A DNA stretch of 64,000 nt from Halosimplex amylolyticum (lineage in GTDB: Archaea > Halobacteriota > Halobacteria > Halobacteriales > Haloarculaceae), in assembly GCF_051414035.1 (NCBI RefSeq), contig NZ_JBLKNW010000001.1, positions 1,240,001 through 1,304,000 of the forward strand, read 5' to 3'. Numbering within the stretch: position 1 is the stretch's first letter; every line of letters starts with the position of its first letter. The notes beneath the pieces are model-generated. The model searched no databases, had not been told where the DNA came from, and saw nothing but the letters and a program-made list of their open reading frames with translations. Of this stretch, positions 1 through 9,468 are shown piece by piece. Position numbers and translations under genes: made by a program.

Positions 1-38
1 TCGTCGTCCCCGACGCGCTCGATACGCTGCTGGTCTGA
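1..38 (+). CDS. C-terminal tail of an upstream gene (partial)
   Basis: The frame from position 3 reads about a dozen codons (VVPDALDTLLV) and ends at a TGA at 36-38. Codon composition matches the haloarchaeal coding style, so this is probably the end of a gene truncated by the window. Too little is present to assign a family. Confidence 0.3.
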   Translation, partial: VVPDALDTLLV

Positions 39-172
39 GCGGGGCGGCCCACAGCCGAATTTTGAACGGAGTTCGGACGGACTCTGCACGCGATCCGAAC
101 GGAGTTTGCGGGCCCTCCGAGCGGAGTTTGAAAATTCCTTATCCCCGGTCCGGGCGCGGACGCGAACGAATC

Positions 173-643
173 ATGACAGACGAGACGACTCGACGCACGT
201 TCGTGAGAGGCGCGATCGCGACCGTCGCGGCCGGTGCAGTGGCCGGCTGTTCGACCGGAGGCGACGACGGCGGTGACAGCCAGACGACCGAACCAGGCGA
301 GGGCTCGATGGACGACGGTGGGGATTCCATGGACGACGGCGACGACTCGATGGACGACGGATCGATGACTGACGCGATGGACGGCGACGACTCGACGACC
401 GATTCCATGGACGGCGGGTCTATGGACGGCACCGAGAGCGGCATGGACGACGGGATGGACACAGCGACGGAGGGGATGGACGATGGAATGGGAGACACGA
501 CCGAGACCGACGATGGCATGGGCGGAATGGAAGAGACGGACACCGGAATGGGCGCCATGAACGAGACGGACAGTGGCATGGACGACGGGATGGGCGGCGA
601 CGAGACGATGGGCGAGTCGACCGAGACGGACGACGGGATGTAG
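173..643 (+). CDS. Tat-exported Met/Asp/Gly-rich lipoprotein
   Basis: About 156 aa. The start at 173 is chosen because it puts a twin-arginine signal (TRRTFVRGAI) at the N-terminus, followed by an Ala/Gly hydrophobic core and the lipobox AVAGC. The protein is therefore predicted to be exported folded and anchored by a lipidated Cys. Everything after the lipobox is low complexity: irregular copies of MDDG, SMDDG, GMDDGM and DGMGD-type units to the last residue, without a recognisable folded domain. Methionine is extraordinarily frequent. Met/Asp-rich extracytoplasmic segments can bind metals such as copper, but that is inference. A TATA-like ccttatcc lies near 138-145. Alternatively it is a surface spacer or the remnant of a larger lipoprotein. 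Confidence 0.7.
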   Translation: MTDETTRRTFVRGAIATVAAGAVAGCSTGGDDGGDSQTTEPGEGSMDDGGDSMDDGDDSMDDGSMTDAMDGDDSTTDSMDGGSMDGTESGMDDGMDTATEGMDDGMGDTTETDDGMGGMEETDTGMGAMNETDSGMDDGMGGDETMGESTETDDGM

Positions 644-689
644 GCACTCGTCGCTCGCTGTGGACCAGCAGTAGCGGCCGTCGGAGCCT

Positions 690-3437
690 TCAGTTCGTCC
701 CGAGTTCGCGCTCGGGAGGCCCGTCGTCGTCGATCTCGGCCATGACGCGCTCGTGGAAGCGCTGGAGCACCTCGCTCTCGTCCTCGGCGAGTACCACGTC
801 CGAGGCCATCAGGGTCGCGAGACCGAAGGCCCGCGGCGACGGCGTGTCGACGCGGTGGTGTTCGACCGTGACCCCGCCGTCACGGATCGCGCCGACCACG
901 TCCTCGATGGCGCCGACGTTCAACTTGTCTTCGAGGATCTCACGGTATGTCTCCTCGATGACCGCGAACTCTTCGAGGTCCTCCGCGAACCCGAGCAGCA
1001 TCTCGGAGTTCATCTGCTGCTCGCTCGCGGACTTCTCGTAGCCCTTGTAGCGCTTGAGGATCATCAGCGCCCGGGTGGCGTTGATCCGGAAGTACCGCTG
1101 GAGCAGGTCCGTGCCGTCGAGGCTCGCCCGGAGGTCCGGGCGGACGTCGGACGGGACGAGGTCGGCGAGGACGCCCGTCACGTCGACCTTCCGGTTGAGC
1201 GGCATCGAGAGCGTGAAGCCGTTGTCGGCCACGGCCACCTGCACGTTGGCGTCGGCCTCCTGGGCGACCCGGTAGGCCAGCAGCCGGGAGAACCCGTCGT
1301 TGAACCGCCGGCCGTAGTTCGAGTGGACGTAGTACCGGCGCTCGTACTCCTCGCGGTCGAGTTCCTCCTCGACGACGAGGCGCTCGTCGGTGCTCACGCT
1401 CTCGAACCCCGCGAACTTGACCTGCTCCTCGAACATGCGCGTGACCGCGCGAACGCTGTTCTCGTCGAGCGGATACTCTCGAAGCCAGTGGCGCACCGCG
1501 CCGGCGCCGCCGCGGTCGAGCCTGTCGAGGAGGTCCCGCTGGAAGGCGAGGATCTCCCGGCCGAGGTCGTACGAGAGGGGCAGCCGCTCGGAGAACCACG
1601 ACGGTACCGTCGGTCGGGCGTTCGTCGGGTCCGCGTACACCTTCGACCCGCGCCGGTAGCGGTACTCGAAGCGGTCGCCCCCGAGCACGAACACGTCGCC
1701 CGAGTCCAGCGTGTCGAGGTAGGACTCGTCCAGTTGCCCCACCCAGTCGTCGCCCGAGCGGGTGAACACGTCGCAGGTGAACGAGTCGGGGATCGTCCCG
1801 ATGTTGGTCATGTAGATGACTCGCGCGAGGCGGCCGCGCTTGCCCAGCAGGTGCTCGCCGACGGGGTACTCCTCGTAGTGGTGCTCCCCGTCGGGCGCGT
1901 CGTTCGTGTCGCGCCAGACCTTCGCGTAGACGTGCCGGTCCTCCATCCCGTCGTAGTCCGCCGTGAGGTACCGCAGCAGCGACTCCCACTCGGCGTCGCC
2001 GTAGTTCCGGTAGGGATAGGCGCGTTCGAGGATACCGCGGATCTCGGCCTCCGGCCGGATCTCGGCGATGGCCATGCCGTAGACGTGCTGGGCGGCCACG
2101 TCCTGGGCGTTCTCCGGGACGAACACCCGGTCGACGAACCCCTCGGTCGCCTTCTTCAGCATCACCGCGCACTCGACGAGTTCGTCGCGGTCGAGCGCGA
2201 CGACCCGTCCCGTCACCGTCTCGCCGAGCTGGTGACCGGCGCGGCCGACCCGCTGGAGCAGCGACGCGACGGACTTCGGCGAGCCGACCTGCACCACGAG
2301 GTCGATGTGTGGCATGTCGATACCGAGTTCCAGGCTCGTCGACGTCGTGACCACGTCGAGGTCGCCTGATTTCAGTCGTTCCTCGATCGCCTGGCGGCGG
2401 TCCTTCGAGAGGCTGCCGTGGTGGCAGCCGGAGTTTTCCTCGTCGTACTCGTCGTTGCGCTCGCGCAGGTTGTGGAGCACGCGCTCGGCGCCCGACCGGG
2501 TGTTCGTGAACACGAGTGTGTTCGTGTGATCCTGGATCAGGTCGTGCAGGTCCCGGTAGAACCGGTCGTTCACGACGTCCGGAGGCGTGTTCACCAGGTC
2601 GTCGGTCGGACAGACGAGTTCCATGTCGAACTCGCGGGCGAATCGGGCGTCGACGATCTCGTAGTCGCGCGGTTCGCCCCCGGGCGATTCCTGTCCGACG
2701 AGGTACTCGGCCATCGCGTCGAGCGGCTCGACCGTCGCCGAACAGCCGATGCGCGTCGGCGAGTCGTGGGCCAGCGCCTCGAGCCGTTCGAGCGAGACCG
2801 AGAGGTGCGTGCCCCGCTTGTTCTCGGCGAGGCTGTGGATCTCGTCGACGACGACGTACTCCACGGTGCGGAGCTTCTCCCGGAACTTCGGCGAGTTGAG
2901 GAGGATGGCGAGCGTCTCCGGCGTCGTGTTGAGGATGTGGGGCGTCTCCGAGAGCATCTTCTGCCTGTCGGCGTCACTGGTGTCGCCGTGGCGGATGGCG
3001 TGGCGGATCTCGACGTCCTCGCCGCGGTCGTCGAGCTTCTCGGTGATGCCGTCGAGCGGCACCTCCAGGTTCCGGTGGATGTCGTTTGCGAGGGACTTGA
3101 GCGGGGAGACGTACAGGCAGTAAACGGAGTTTTCGAGCCCCTCGGCGCGGTCGCGCCGGAACAGCTCGTTGATGATGCTCGTGAAGGAGGCGAGCGTCTT
3201 GCCGGACCCGGTCGGCGCCGCGATCAGGGCGTTGTCGCCCTCGTGGATGAGCGGGACGGCCTCCTTCTGCGGCGGCGTGAAGAAGCCGCCGTTCTCGGGG
3301 ACGTACGCGCCGAATTGCTCGACCCACCACTCGCGGACCGGCGGCTCCAGCAGGTCTAACACGTCGCCGTCGTCGATCTCGACGCCGGCCGGGTCGACAC
3401 CCACCTCCGCCGCGTCGAGCAACTCGCGTCCTCCCAT
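690..3437 (-). CDS. Lhr-family ATP-dependent DNA/RNA helicase
   Basis: 915 aa, cytoplasmic, predicted superfamily 2 helicase of the Lhr (large helicase-related) type, implicated in DNA repair and replication-fork processing. Visible motifs are a Q-like FTPPQKEA, Walker A APTGSGKT (about residues 74-81), motif Ia YVSPLKSL, motif II DEIH (about 197-200), motif III SATVE, a RecA2 domain with VFTNTRSGAE and STSLELGID, and motif VI QRVGRAGH. A long C-terminal region corresponds to the Lhr winged-helix and accessory core. Length is normal for archaeal Lhr. It stands alone on the minus strand, and long open frames on the opposite strand are codon-bias shadows. Confident on family; the cellular role is inferred. 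Confidence 0.95.
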   Translation of the reverse strand: MGGRELLDAAEVGVDPAGVEIDDGDVLDLLEPPVREWWVEQFGAYVPENGGFFTPPQKEAVPLIHEGDNALIAAPTGSGKTLASFTSIINELFRRDRAEGLENSVYCLYVSPLKSLANDIHRNLEVPLDGITEKLDDRGEDVEIRHAIRHGDTSDADRQKMLSETPHILNTTPETLAILLNSPKFREKLRTVEYVVVDEIHSLAENKRGTHLSVSLERLEALAHDSPTRIGCSATVEPLDAMAEYLVGQESPGGEPRDYEIVDARFAREFDMELVCPTDDLVNTPPDVVNDRFYRDLHDLIQDHTNTLVFTNTRSGAERVLHNLRERNDEYDEENSGCHHGSLSKDRRQAIEERLKSGDLDVVTTSTSLELGIDMPHIDLVVQVGSPKSVASLLQRVGRAGHQLGETVTGRVVALDRDELVECAVMLKKATEGFVDRVFVPENAQDVAAQHVYGMAIAEIRPEAEIRGILERAYPYRNYGDAEWESLLRYLTADYDGMEDRHVYAKVWRDTNDAPDGEHHYEEYPVGEHLLGKRGRLARVIYMTNIGTIPDSFTCDVFTRSGDDWVGQLDESYLDTLDSGDVFVLGGDRFEYRYRRGSKVYADPTNARPTVPSWFSERLPLSYDLGREILAFQRDLLDRLDRGGAGAVRHWLREYPLDENSVRAVTRMFEEQVKFAGFESVSTDERLVVEEELDREEYERRYYVHSNYGRRFNDGFSRLLAYRVAQEADANVQVAVADNGFTLSMPLNRKVDVTGVLADLVPSDVRPDLRASLDGTDLLQRYFRINATRALMILKRYKGYEKSASEQQMNSEMLLGFAEDLEEFAVIEETYREILEDKLNVGAIEDVVGAIRDGGVTVEHHRVDTPSPRAFGLATLMASDVVLAEDESEVLQRFHERVMAEIDDDGPPERELGTN

Positions 3438-3505
3438 TCGGGCTTCGTGGCTTCCGTTAGGGCCGAGCCGTCAAGTGGGTTTGGACAGCGGAGTGAAAGT
3501 GGTCT

Positions 3506-3712
3506 TCACCGTTCGAAGGCGTTGTCGGTGGTGATCATGAGGACTGCGAGGACCAGAACTGCGAGGACGGCCAGCGCGGTCCCGGCCGTGCCACCGCCGA
3601 ACGCGTCGAGACGGAACCCCCAGGCCTCCGGAATGACCACGTACCCGAGCGCGACTGTGGCGAACAGCAGGCCTGCCACCTTCGAGAGCGGGGAGTCGAT
3701 GCGGAATCCCAT
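3506..3712 (-). CDS. Small two-TM membrane protein
   Basis: 68 aa, starting at the ATG reading MGFRIDSPLS. Two hydrophobic stretches (about residues 12-28 and 44-60, AGTALAVLAVLVLAVLM) predict two membrane helices and a short charged tail. It lies 68 nt upstream of the helicase gene on the same strand and may be transcribed with it. It resembles small conserved haloarchaeal membrane proteins of unknown function; no catalytic motif is seen. Confidence 0.65.
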   Translation of the reverse strand: MGFRIDSPLSKVAGLLFATVALGYVVIPEAWGFRLDAFGGGTAGTALAVLAVLVLAVLMITTDNAFER

Positions 3713-3825
3713 GCGATCACGTCGTCGCGTGGGGGACAAATACCTTGTGCGCCGACAGGTTGGGCCGAGGCCGGACTCGACGGGCCGGCGGACAGGCCCA
3801 AGGGGATCGCGACCCAACGGTTCAC

Positions 3826-4725
3826 GTGCTCTCGAACGATACGCGGGTCCTCTGTCCGCTCGTGACACCATTCGAGGACGGTGCCGTGGACCACGACGCG
3901 CTCGCGGACGTGGTTGAACGTCTGGCGGACCGCGGCGTCGACGGGTTCGTCCCCTGCGGGACCACCGGCGAGTTCGCCAGCCTGACCCAGGACGAACGCA
4001 CCGCGGTCGTCGAGACCACGGTCGACGCCGCGCCAGACGGCGCACCCGTCGTCGCCGGCGCCGCGGGCACCGCCGTCGAGACGGTCCGCCAGCGGATCTC
4101 CGACGTGGCCGCGGCAGGCGCCGACGCGGCGCTGACCGTCTCGCCGTACTACGTCACCCCGTCGGAGCCGTCGAGCAACCAGGCCTTCTTCGAGCGGGTG
4201 GTCGACGACAGCCCGATCCCCATCTACCTCTACAACATCCCCTCGGTCGTCGACGACGAGATCGCGCCGGAGACGGTCGAGGCGCTGGCCGAGCGCGAGT
4301 CGGTCGTCGGGCTCAAGGACACCAGCGGCGACCTGACCCACGTGACGGACGTACTCGATCGGGTCCCCGACGACTTCGAGGTGCTCCAGGGGTTCGACGG
4401 CCAGCTCGTCCCCGGTCTCTACATGGGCATGGACGCGGGCGTCAACGCGACATCGCACGTCGTCCCCGAGGCGGTCACCTCGGCCGTCGAAGCCGTCCGC
4501 GCCGACGACCACGGCCGCGCCCGCGACCTCCAGCGCCACGTCGTCGACCCGCTGTTTCGCTGCGGGTCCGCGTACGGCTTCTCCGGCGCGACGAAGGTCA
4601 TGCTCGCCCACGAGGGCGTGATCGACGACCCCGAAGTGCGCCCGCCGCTCGAACTCCCCGACCCCGACGAGCGCGAGGAGATCCAGTCGACGGTCGACCG
4701 CGTCGCCGACCGCGCGACGGAGTGA
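3826..4725 (+). CDS. Dihydrodipicolinate synthase (DapA)/KDG aldolase family protein
   Basis: 299 aa from a GTG start. The TIM-barrel class I aldolase fold starts directly at RVLCPLVTPF, so longer in-frame starts add only non-conserved Arg-rich sequence. Signature features are the PCGTTGEF loop, LTVSPYYV, the catalytic-type tyrosine in YLYNIPS and the Schiff-base lysine in VVGLKDTSGD. The family includes dihydrodipicolinate synthase (pyruvate + aspartate semialdehyde) and 2-keto-3-deoxy-gluconate-type aldolases. Motifs visible here do not decide the substrate, and no lysine-biosynthesis genes adjoin it. Family assignment is firm; the exact reaction is not. Confidence 0.88.
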   Translation: MLSNDTRVLCPLVTPFEDGAVDHDALADVVERLADRGVDGFVPCGTTGEFASLTQDERTAVVETTVDAAPDGAPVVAGAAGTAVETVRQRISDVAAAGADAALTVSPYYVTPSEPSSNQAFFERVVDDSPIPIYLYNIPSVVDDEIAPETVEALAERESVVGLKDTSGDLTHVTDVLDRVPDDFEVLQGFDGQLVPGLYMGMDAGVNATSHVVPEAVTSAVEAVRADDHGRARDLQRHVVDPLFRCGSAYGFSGATKVMLAHEGVIDDPEVRPPLELPDPDEREEIQSTVDRVADRATE

Positions 4726-4801
4726 GTCAGGACGTCGGCAGCCGTCCCGCTCCGGTGCCAGCCGAGGAAGGTCTATTCCCCCGGAGGACGAACGTCGCGG
4801 T

Positions 4802-5605
4802 ATGCGCGTCACCTTCCTGGGCACGGGCAGCGCGATGCCGACCGGCGAGCGGTTCCAGACCGGGCTCTTGCTTGAGTCCGCGGACGGCGACCTGCTCGTC
4901 GACTGCGGCAGCGGCGTCCTCCACGGCCTCCAGCGGACGAGCGTCGGCTACGAGGGCATCGACGCGGTGTTACTGACCCACCACCACCTCGACCACGTCT
5001 CGGACCTGCTTCCCCTGCTGAAGGCCCGCTGGCTGGCCGGCGCGACCGAGTTCACCATCGCCGGTCCCCCCGGGACCGAACAACTGGTTACCGATCTACT
5101 GGAGGTCCACGACTACATGCAGGACCGCATGGACCTGCGGTTCCGGGAGGTCGAACCGGGGTCGTTCTCGCTCGCCGGGTTCGACGTGTCCGCACTGGAA
5201 GTCCATCACTCGATGTACTGTCTCGCCTATCGATTCGAGGCGGCCAGTGCCGCCGAGGCATCCGGTTCGACGGACGCTCCCGATCCGACCGACGGCGAGG
5301 CGCCCGCCTTCGTCTTCAGCGGCGACACCGAGGCGTTCACCGAACTGATCGAGTTCGCCGACGGCGCGGCCGTCCTGGCGCACGACTGCTCGTTCCCCGA
5401 CGCCGTCGACGTGGACAACCACCCGACGCCCGACGAACTCGGACGGGCGCTCGCAGCCGCCGACGCCACCGTGGGGCGCGTCTACCTGACGCACCTCTAC
5501 CCGCACACCGACGGCGAACACGAGGGGATGCTGGCGTCGATCGCCGAGCGGTACGACGGCGACGTCCGATTCGCGTCCGACGGGCTCTCGCTCGACATCG
5601 AGTGA
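4802..5605 (+). CDS. MBL-fold metallo-hydrolase (RNase Z-like)
   Basis: 267 aa. The N-terminus MRVTFLGTGSAMP and the zinc motif THHHLDH near residue 60 are typical of the RNase Z/ElaC-like branch of metallo-beta-lactamase-fold enzymes. Further metal-ligand candidates are HHSMYC, FSGDTEAF, AHDCSF and the late LTHLYPH. The protein is a bit shorter than tRNase Z and has no obvious exosite arm, so it may be a related hydrolase and not the tRNA 3'-processing enzyme. A TATA-like ctattccc about 27 nt upstream supports a leaderless start at 4802. Confidence 0.88.
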   Translation: MRVTFLGTGSAMPTGERFQTGLLLESADGDLLVDCGSGVLHGLQRTSVGYEGIDAVLLTHHHLDHVSDLLPLLKARWLAGATEFTIAGPPGTEQLVTDLLEVHDYMQDRMDLRFREVEPGSFSLAGFDVSALEVHHSMYCLAYRFEAASAAEASGSTDAPDPTDGEAPAFVFSGDTEAFTELIEFADGAAVLAHDCSFPDAVDVDNHPTPDELGRALAAADATVGRVYLTHLYPHTDGEHEGMLASIAERYDGDVRFASDGLSLDIE

Positions 5606-6050
5606 GCCGTCAGGCCGTCGAGAGCGTACTCGCTCGTTCTTTCGACAGCCGCGAGCCGACGAGAACTGACGCCGCTTCGGCGCCGCCGGGAACTGGCCGG
5701 CAGTGGTGTCACCCGTTTAATCAAACGTCTAGCGAACTCGAAATTGTTGCGAATTTAACCCGTTCGGAAACGAAGGCGACGTATGCAGCACACGGGTGAC
5801 ATGTATTCGTTCGACGCCGGAGCACAGGTGGGAGACGTCGTCCAGCGACGACCACTGTCGGTCGGTTCCGCCGCGGAACGCCACAGGTGTCGGGGGCGAA
5901 CGCCCGCGAGAGCGAGCGCTCGGTCCCGGCAGTATCGTCGTTCTGGGATACGAAGCGCTGTCCCCGCGACGGAACCGAGCGAGTGGACGAGGTGGAGACC
6001 GCGCTCACGCTGTCCCGGGGACGGGAGCGTCGCGCGTCTCGGGGTGGGCC
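5606..6050. other. Intergenic region, 445 bp
   Basis: No convincing gene. A TATA-like gaatttaaccc lies at about 5750-5760. The predicted transcription start near 5783 would give the downstream regulator gene a leader of about 270 nt. Short open frames here encode Arg/Ser-rich shadow peptides and are not annotated. Confidence 0.4.
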
Positions 6051-6425
6051 ATGAGTTACGACGATGTGTTTGAAGCGCTCGCGGACGAGCAACGCCGCCA
6101 GTTACTGCTCGGTCTCGCCCACCGCGAGCTCTTCCTCGTCGCCCCGCTGTCGGGCGTCTCACGGGAGTTAGCCGACGCGGACGAGACGCTCCTCCGCGAG
6201 CACCTCCGCAGTTCGCGGGAGCTGCCGTCAGCGGACGAGGCGCTCGTGCGCATGCACTGCGTTCACCTGCCGAAACTGGCCACGTACGGGTTCGTCGAGT
6301 GGGAGCGAACGGACAACCTCGTCGCGAAGGGCGAACGGTTCGACGAGCTGGTTCCGATCCTCGAACTGCTGGACGAACAGCGGACGGAGCGCCCCGCGAG
6401 TGACTCCGTCGCTTCGCTGAGATAG
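6051..6425 (+). CDS. DUF7344-type winged-helix regulator
   Basis: 124 aa, starting at MSYDDVFEALADEQRRQ. The N-terminal pattern 'DVFEALADEQRRQLLLGL' followed by a late 'VHLPKLATYGFVEWER' and 'NLVAKGERFDEL' is characteristic of the many small haloarchaeal ArsR-like winged-helix proteins (DUF7344). The role is probably DNA-binding transcription regulation, with unknown target. In-frame codons upstream of 6051 give a poor Ser/Arg-rich extension and are excluded. It lies 167 nt before the large sensor kinase and could be functionally linked, but each gene has its own promoter-like element. Confidence 0.8.
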   Translation: MSYDDVFEALADEQRRQLLLGLAHRELFLVAPLSGVSRELADADETLLREHLRSSRELPSADEALVRMHCVHLPKLATYGFVEWERTDNLVAKGERFDELVPILELLDEQRTERPASDSVASLR

Positions 6426-6563
6426 GCCGGCCTCCGAGGCGAGAGACTGGTCGCGGGCCGCCAGTTTCGCCGAGCGCCACCCCCTCGTCCTCCGAACGTC
6501 CCCGGGAACGCCACTTCCGACTATTCACCCTCGTTGTCGTGTCCCCCCCGCCAACGCCAAGCG

Positions 6564-6570
6564 TTTATAC
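6564..6570 (+). promoter_or_regulatory. TATA box of the PAS histidine kinase gene
   Basis: tttatac centred about 27 nt before the ATG at 6593. This spacing fits a leaderless archaeal transcript and argues against the longer in-frame start at 6539. Confidence 0.6.
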
Positions 6571-6592
6571 GCCCCTGACTTCTGCTGGCCCC

Positions 6593-9388
6593 ATGGGAAC
6601 TTCAGGCTCGTCTTCGGACGTCACTCCGGAGGACGTTCTGGTCGTTTTTTCGGAACTGGACGAGCCCTCCACGCCACTGACCGTCGGTGACGTCACCGAG
6701 AGACTCGACTGTCGGGAGGACGTCGCGCGCCGCGCCCTCGAAGAACTCGCCGACCGCGGCGAAGTTCGGGTGAAGCGGGTGAACGGGTCGGGCCGGGTCT
6801 GGTGGCGGCCTGGCGCGGACGACGGAGCCGTCCAGGAGACGGCGTCGACGGAGTTCAGCGCGTTCGTCAGCGCGGTCAAGGACTACGCGATCTTCATGCT
6901 CGACACTGACGGGACGGTCGCGAACTGGAACGACGGCGCCGAGCGGATCAAGGGGTACCACGAATCAGACATCGTCGGCGAGCACTTCTCGACCTTCTAC
7001 ACCGAGGCGGACGTCGACGACGGCGTCCCCGAACAGAACCTCGACGCCGCCACGCGGAACGGCCGCGTCGAGGACGAGGGCTGGCGGGTCCGGAAGGACG
7101 GGTCTCGCTTCTGGGCGAACGTCGTGATCACCGCCGTGCGCGACGACGACGGCGAACTGCAGGGGTTCACGAAGGTCACCCGGGACATGACCGAACGGCG
7201 GGAGTACGAACAGGAACTGCGCGAGAAACGCGACCTCGTCGAGCAGATCCTCGACACCGTTCCGGTCGGTATCGGCGTGCTGGACGCCGAGGGGACGTTC
7301 GTTCGGGCGAACCAGCGCTTGCTGGAGCGTCGCGAGATCGACCGACCCGCCCTCGCTGATTCCGAACGCCCGTCCCCGGGGGCGAGCGACGCCGACGGCG
7401 ACTTGCTCGCGGCGGAGGAGTGGCCGTTAGCCCGGGTCGTCGAGAGCGGGGAACCGGTACACGACTTCGAGTACCGGATCGAATCCCAGGACGGGGACCA
7501 TCGGTGGCTTTCGATCAACGCCGCGCCGCTCGACGGCGAGGCGGAGGACGGTTCGCGGATCGTCGTCGCCGTCGACGACATCACCGACCGGAAGGGACGC
7601 GAACAGCAGCTCGAACGACGCAAGACGGAGCTCGAGACGGAACTGAGCGAGATTCTCGGCCGGATCTCCGACGCGTTCTACGCGCTCGACGACGAGTGGC
7701 GACTCACGCACCTCAACGAACGGGCCGCGGACATCATGCAACGGCCGCGGGACGAGTTGCTCGGCCAGGTGATCTGGGACGTGGTCCCCGACCAGTCCGG
7801 GATCTACCGGGAGCACTTCGAGCGGGCGATGGCCTCCCAGGAGCCCGCGACGTTCGAGGTCTACGCCGAGGGTCACGACGCGTGGCTGGAGTTCAACGTC
7901 TACCCGTCCGAGTCTGGTCTCTCGATCTACTTCAGGGACGTCACCGAGCGGAAACAGCGCGAGCGCGAGCTGGCGAAGTACGAGACGATCGTCGAGACCG
8001 TCGAGGACGGCATCTACGTGAAAGACGAGGACGGTCGATTTACGATGGTCAACGAGGCCTACGCGGAACTGACGGGCTACGACCGCGAGGAACTCGTCGG
8101 CGCGAACGCGTCGCTCGTCGTCGACGAGGCAACCATCCAGGAGGCGAAAAAGCGAAAGAAGGCGCTGAGCGACGACGACACCGACCCGACGATGGAAGCG
8201 ATGATCGAGCGGGCGGACGGCGACCGCGTGCCGACGGAGGGGACGTTCGCGACGATAGAGACCGGGGACGGCGAGACGGAGCAGGTGGGCGTCGTCCGGG
8301 ACATCTCCGACCGGAAGGAGTACGAACGGAAGATCGAGGAGAGCGAGCGGCGCTACCGGACGCTCGCCGAGAACTTCCCCAACGGCATCGTCGCGCTGTT
8401 CGACGAGGACCTCCGGTACGTGGCCGCCGGGGGCGAACTCGTCGGCGAACTCGGCATCGAACGCGAGGACGTCGTCGGCGAGACGATCCACGACCGGTAC
8501 CCGGACGACCTCCTCGCGGAGGTCGAACCGTACTTCGAGGCGGCGCTCGACGGCGAGGCGAACTCGTTCGAGGTGACGGCCTACGACCGACACCTGCGGG
8601 CGCACACGCTGCCGATCAAATCTACCGGAGGGGACCGGAGGGGGATGCTCGTCGTCCAGGACATCACCGAGCGAAAGGAGTACGAGCGGCAACTCGAAGC
8701 GTCGAACGAACGCCTCCAGCAGTTCGCCTACGCCGCCTCGCACGACCTGCAGGAACCGCTCCGGATGGTGTCGAGCTACCTGCAACTGGTCGAGGACCGC
8801 TACGGCGACGAACTCGACGCCGACGGGCGGGAGTTCATCGACTTCGCCGTCGACGGCGCCGAGCGGATGCGCGCGATGATCGAGGGGCTGCTCGAGTACT
8901 CGCGCGTCGAGACGCGGGGCGACCCGTTCGAGCCGGTCGACCTCGACGCCGTCCTGGCCGACGTGCGCGAGGACCTCCAGTTGCAGATCCGGGAGAGCGA
9001 CGCCGAGATCTCGGTCGAGTCGCTGCCCGTGGTCCACGGGGACGCGGATCAGCTTCGACAGGTCTTCCAGAACCTGCTGGACAACGCGATCGAGTACAGC
9101 GGCGACGAGCCGCCGCGGATCGAGATCGACGCTGAACGTGACGGCGACCAGTGGGTGCTCTCGGTCAGCGACGAGGGGATCGGCGTCGACCCCGAGGACG
9201 AGGATCGCATCTTCGAGGTGTTCCAGCGCCTCCACAGCCACGAAGACCACTCGGGGACGGGCATCGGGCTGGCGCTGTGCCGCCGCATCGTCGACCGACA
9301 CGGCGGGGAGATCTGGGTGGAGTCGGATACCGGCGCGGGCGCGACGTTCCTGTTCACGCTCCCCGCCGACGAGGCCGGGGACGAGTGA
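6593..9388 (+). CDS. Winged-helix + five-PAS sensor histidine kinase
   Basis: 931 aa, soluble, with no membrane segment. Domain order: an N-terminal winged-helix-like segment (about 9-70; VTERLDCREDVARRALEELADRGEVRV), then five PAS domains (about 86-207, 213-343, 350-465, 465-580, 583-702), each closed by a D-[IM]T/S-[ED]RK-type linker. A HisKA dimerisation helix follows, with phospho-acceptor His717 in ASHDLQEPLR, then a HATPase_c domain (NLLDNA, DEGIG, GTGIGLAL). It is a cytoplasmic sensor kinase that probably responds to redox, light or a small ligand. No receiver domain and no cognate response regulator lies adjacent. The start is set by the TATA box at 6564. Confidence 0.93.
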   Translation: MGTSGSSSDVTPEDVLVVFSELDEPSTPLTVGDVTERLDCREDVARRALEELADRGEVRVKRVNGSGRVWWRPGADDGAVQETASTEFSAFVSAVKDYAIFMLDTDGTVANWNDGAERIKGYHESDIVGEHFSTFYTEADVDDGVPEQNLDAATRNGRVEDEGWRVRKDGSRFWANVVITAVRDDDGELQGFTKVTRDMTERREYEQELREKRDLVEQILDTVPVGIGVLDAEGTFVRANQRLLERREIDRPALADSERPSPGASDADGDLLAAEEWPLARVVESGEPVHDFEYRIESQDGDHRWLSINAAPLDGEAEDGSRIVVAVDDITDRKGREQQLERRKTELETELSEILGRISDAFYALDDEWRLTHLNERAADIMQRPRDELLGQVIWDVVPDQSGIYREHFERAMASQEPATFEVYAEGHDAWLEFNVYPSESGLSIYFRDVTERKQRERELAKYETIVETVEDGIYVKDEDGRFTMVNEAYAELTGYDREELVGANASLVVDEATIQEAKKRKKALSDDDTDPTMEAMIERADGDRVPTEGTFATIETGDGETEQVGVVRDISDRKEYERKIEESERRYRTLAENFPNGIVALFDEDLRYVAAGGELVGELGIEREDVVGETIHDRYPDDLLAEVEPYFEAALDGEANSFEVTAYDRHLRAHTLPIKSTGGDRRGMLVVQDITERKEYERQLEASNERLQQFAYAASHDLQEPLRMVSSYLQLVEDRYGDELDADGREFIDFAVDGAERMRAMIEGLLEYSRVETRGDPFEPVDLDAVLADVREDLQLQIRESDAEISVESLPVVHGDADQLRQVFQNLLDNAIEYSGDEPPRIEIDAERDGDQWVLSVSDEGIGVDPEDEDRIFEVFQRLHSHEDHSGTGIGLALCRRIVDRHGGEIWVESDTGAGATFLFTLPADEAGDE

Positions 9389-9468
9389 CCGTCGCGGACG
9401 GCCGAGCCCGCCGCTCGACTCCCGGGACCCGATCACTTACCCGTGTGGGAGCCTGCCAACGTAGATAG

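Noticed and set aside
753..2369. Long plus-strand open frame opposite the Lhr helicase
   Set aside because: Antisense shadow of a high-GC gene; product rich in Val/Arg/Glu with no domain, while the minus strand carries all helicase motifs.
5783..6073. Small plus-strand ORF with a well-spaced TATA-like element
   Set aside because: Promoter spacing is good, but the product is Arg/Ser-rich, non-acidic and without similarity; more likely a long leader of the regulator gene.
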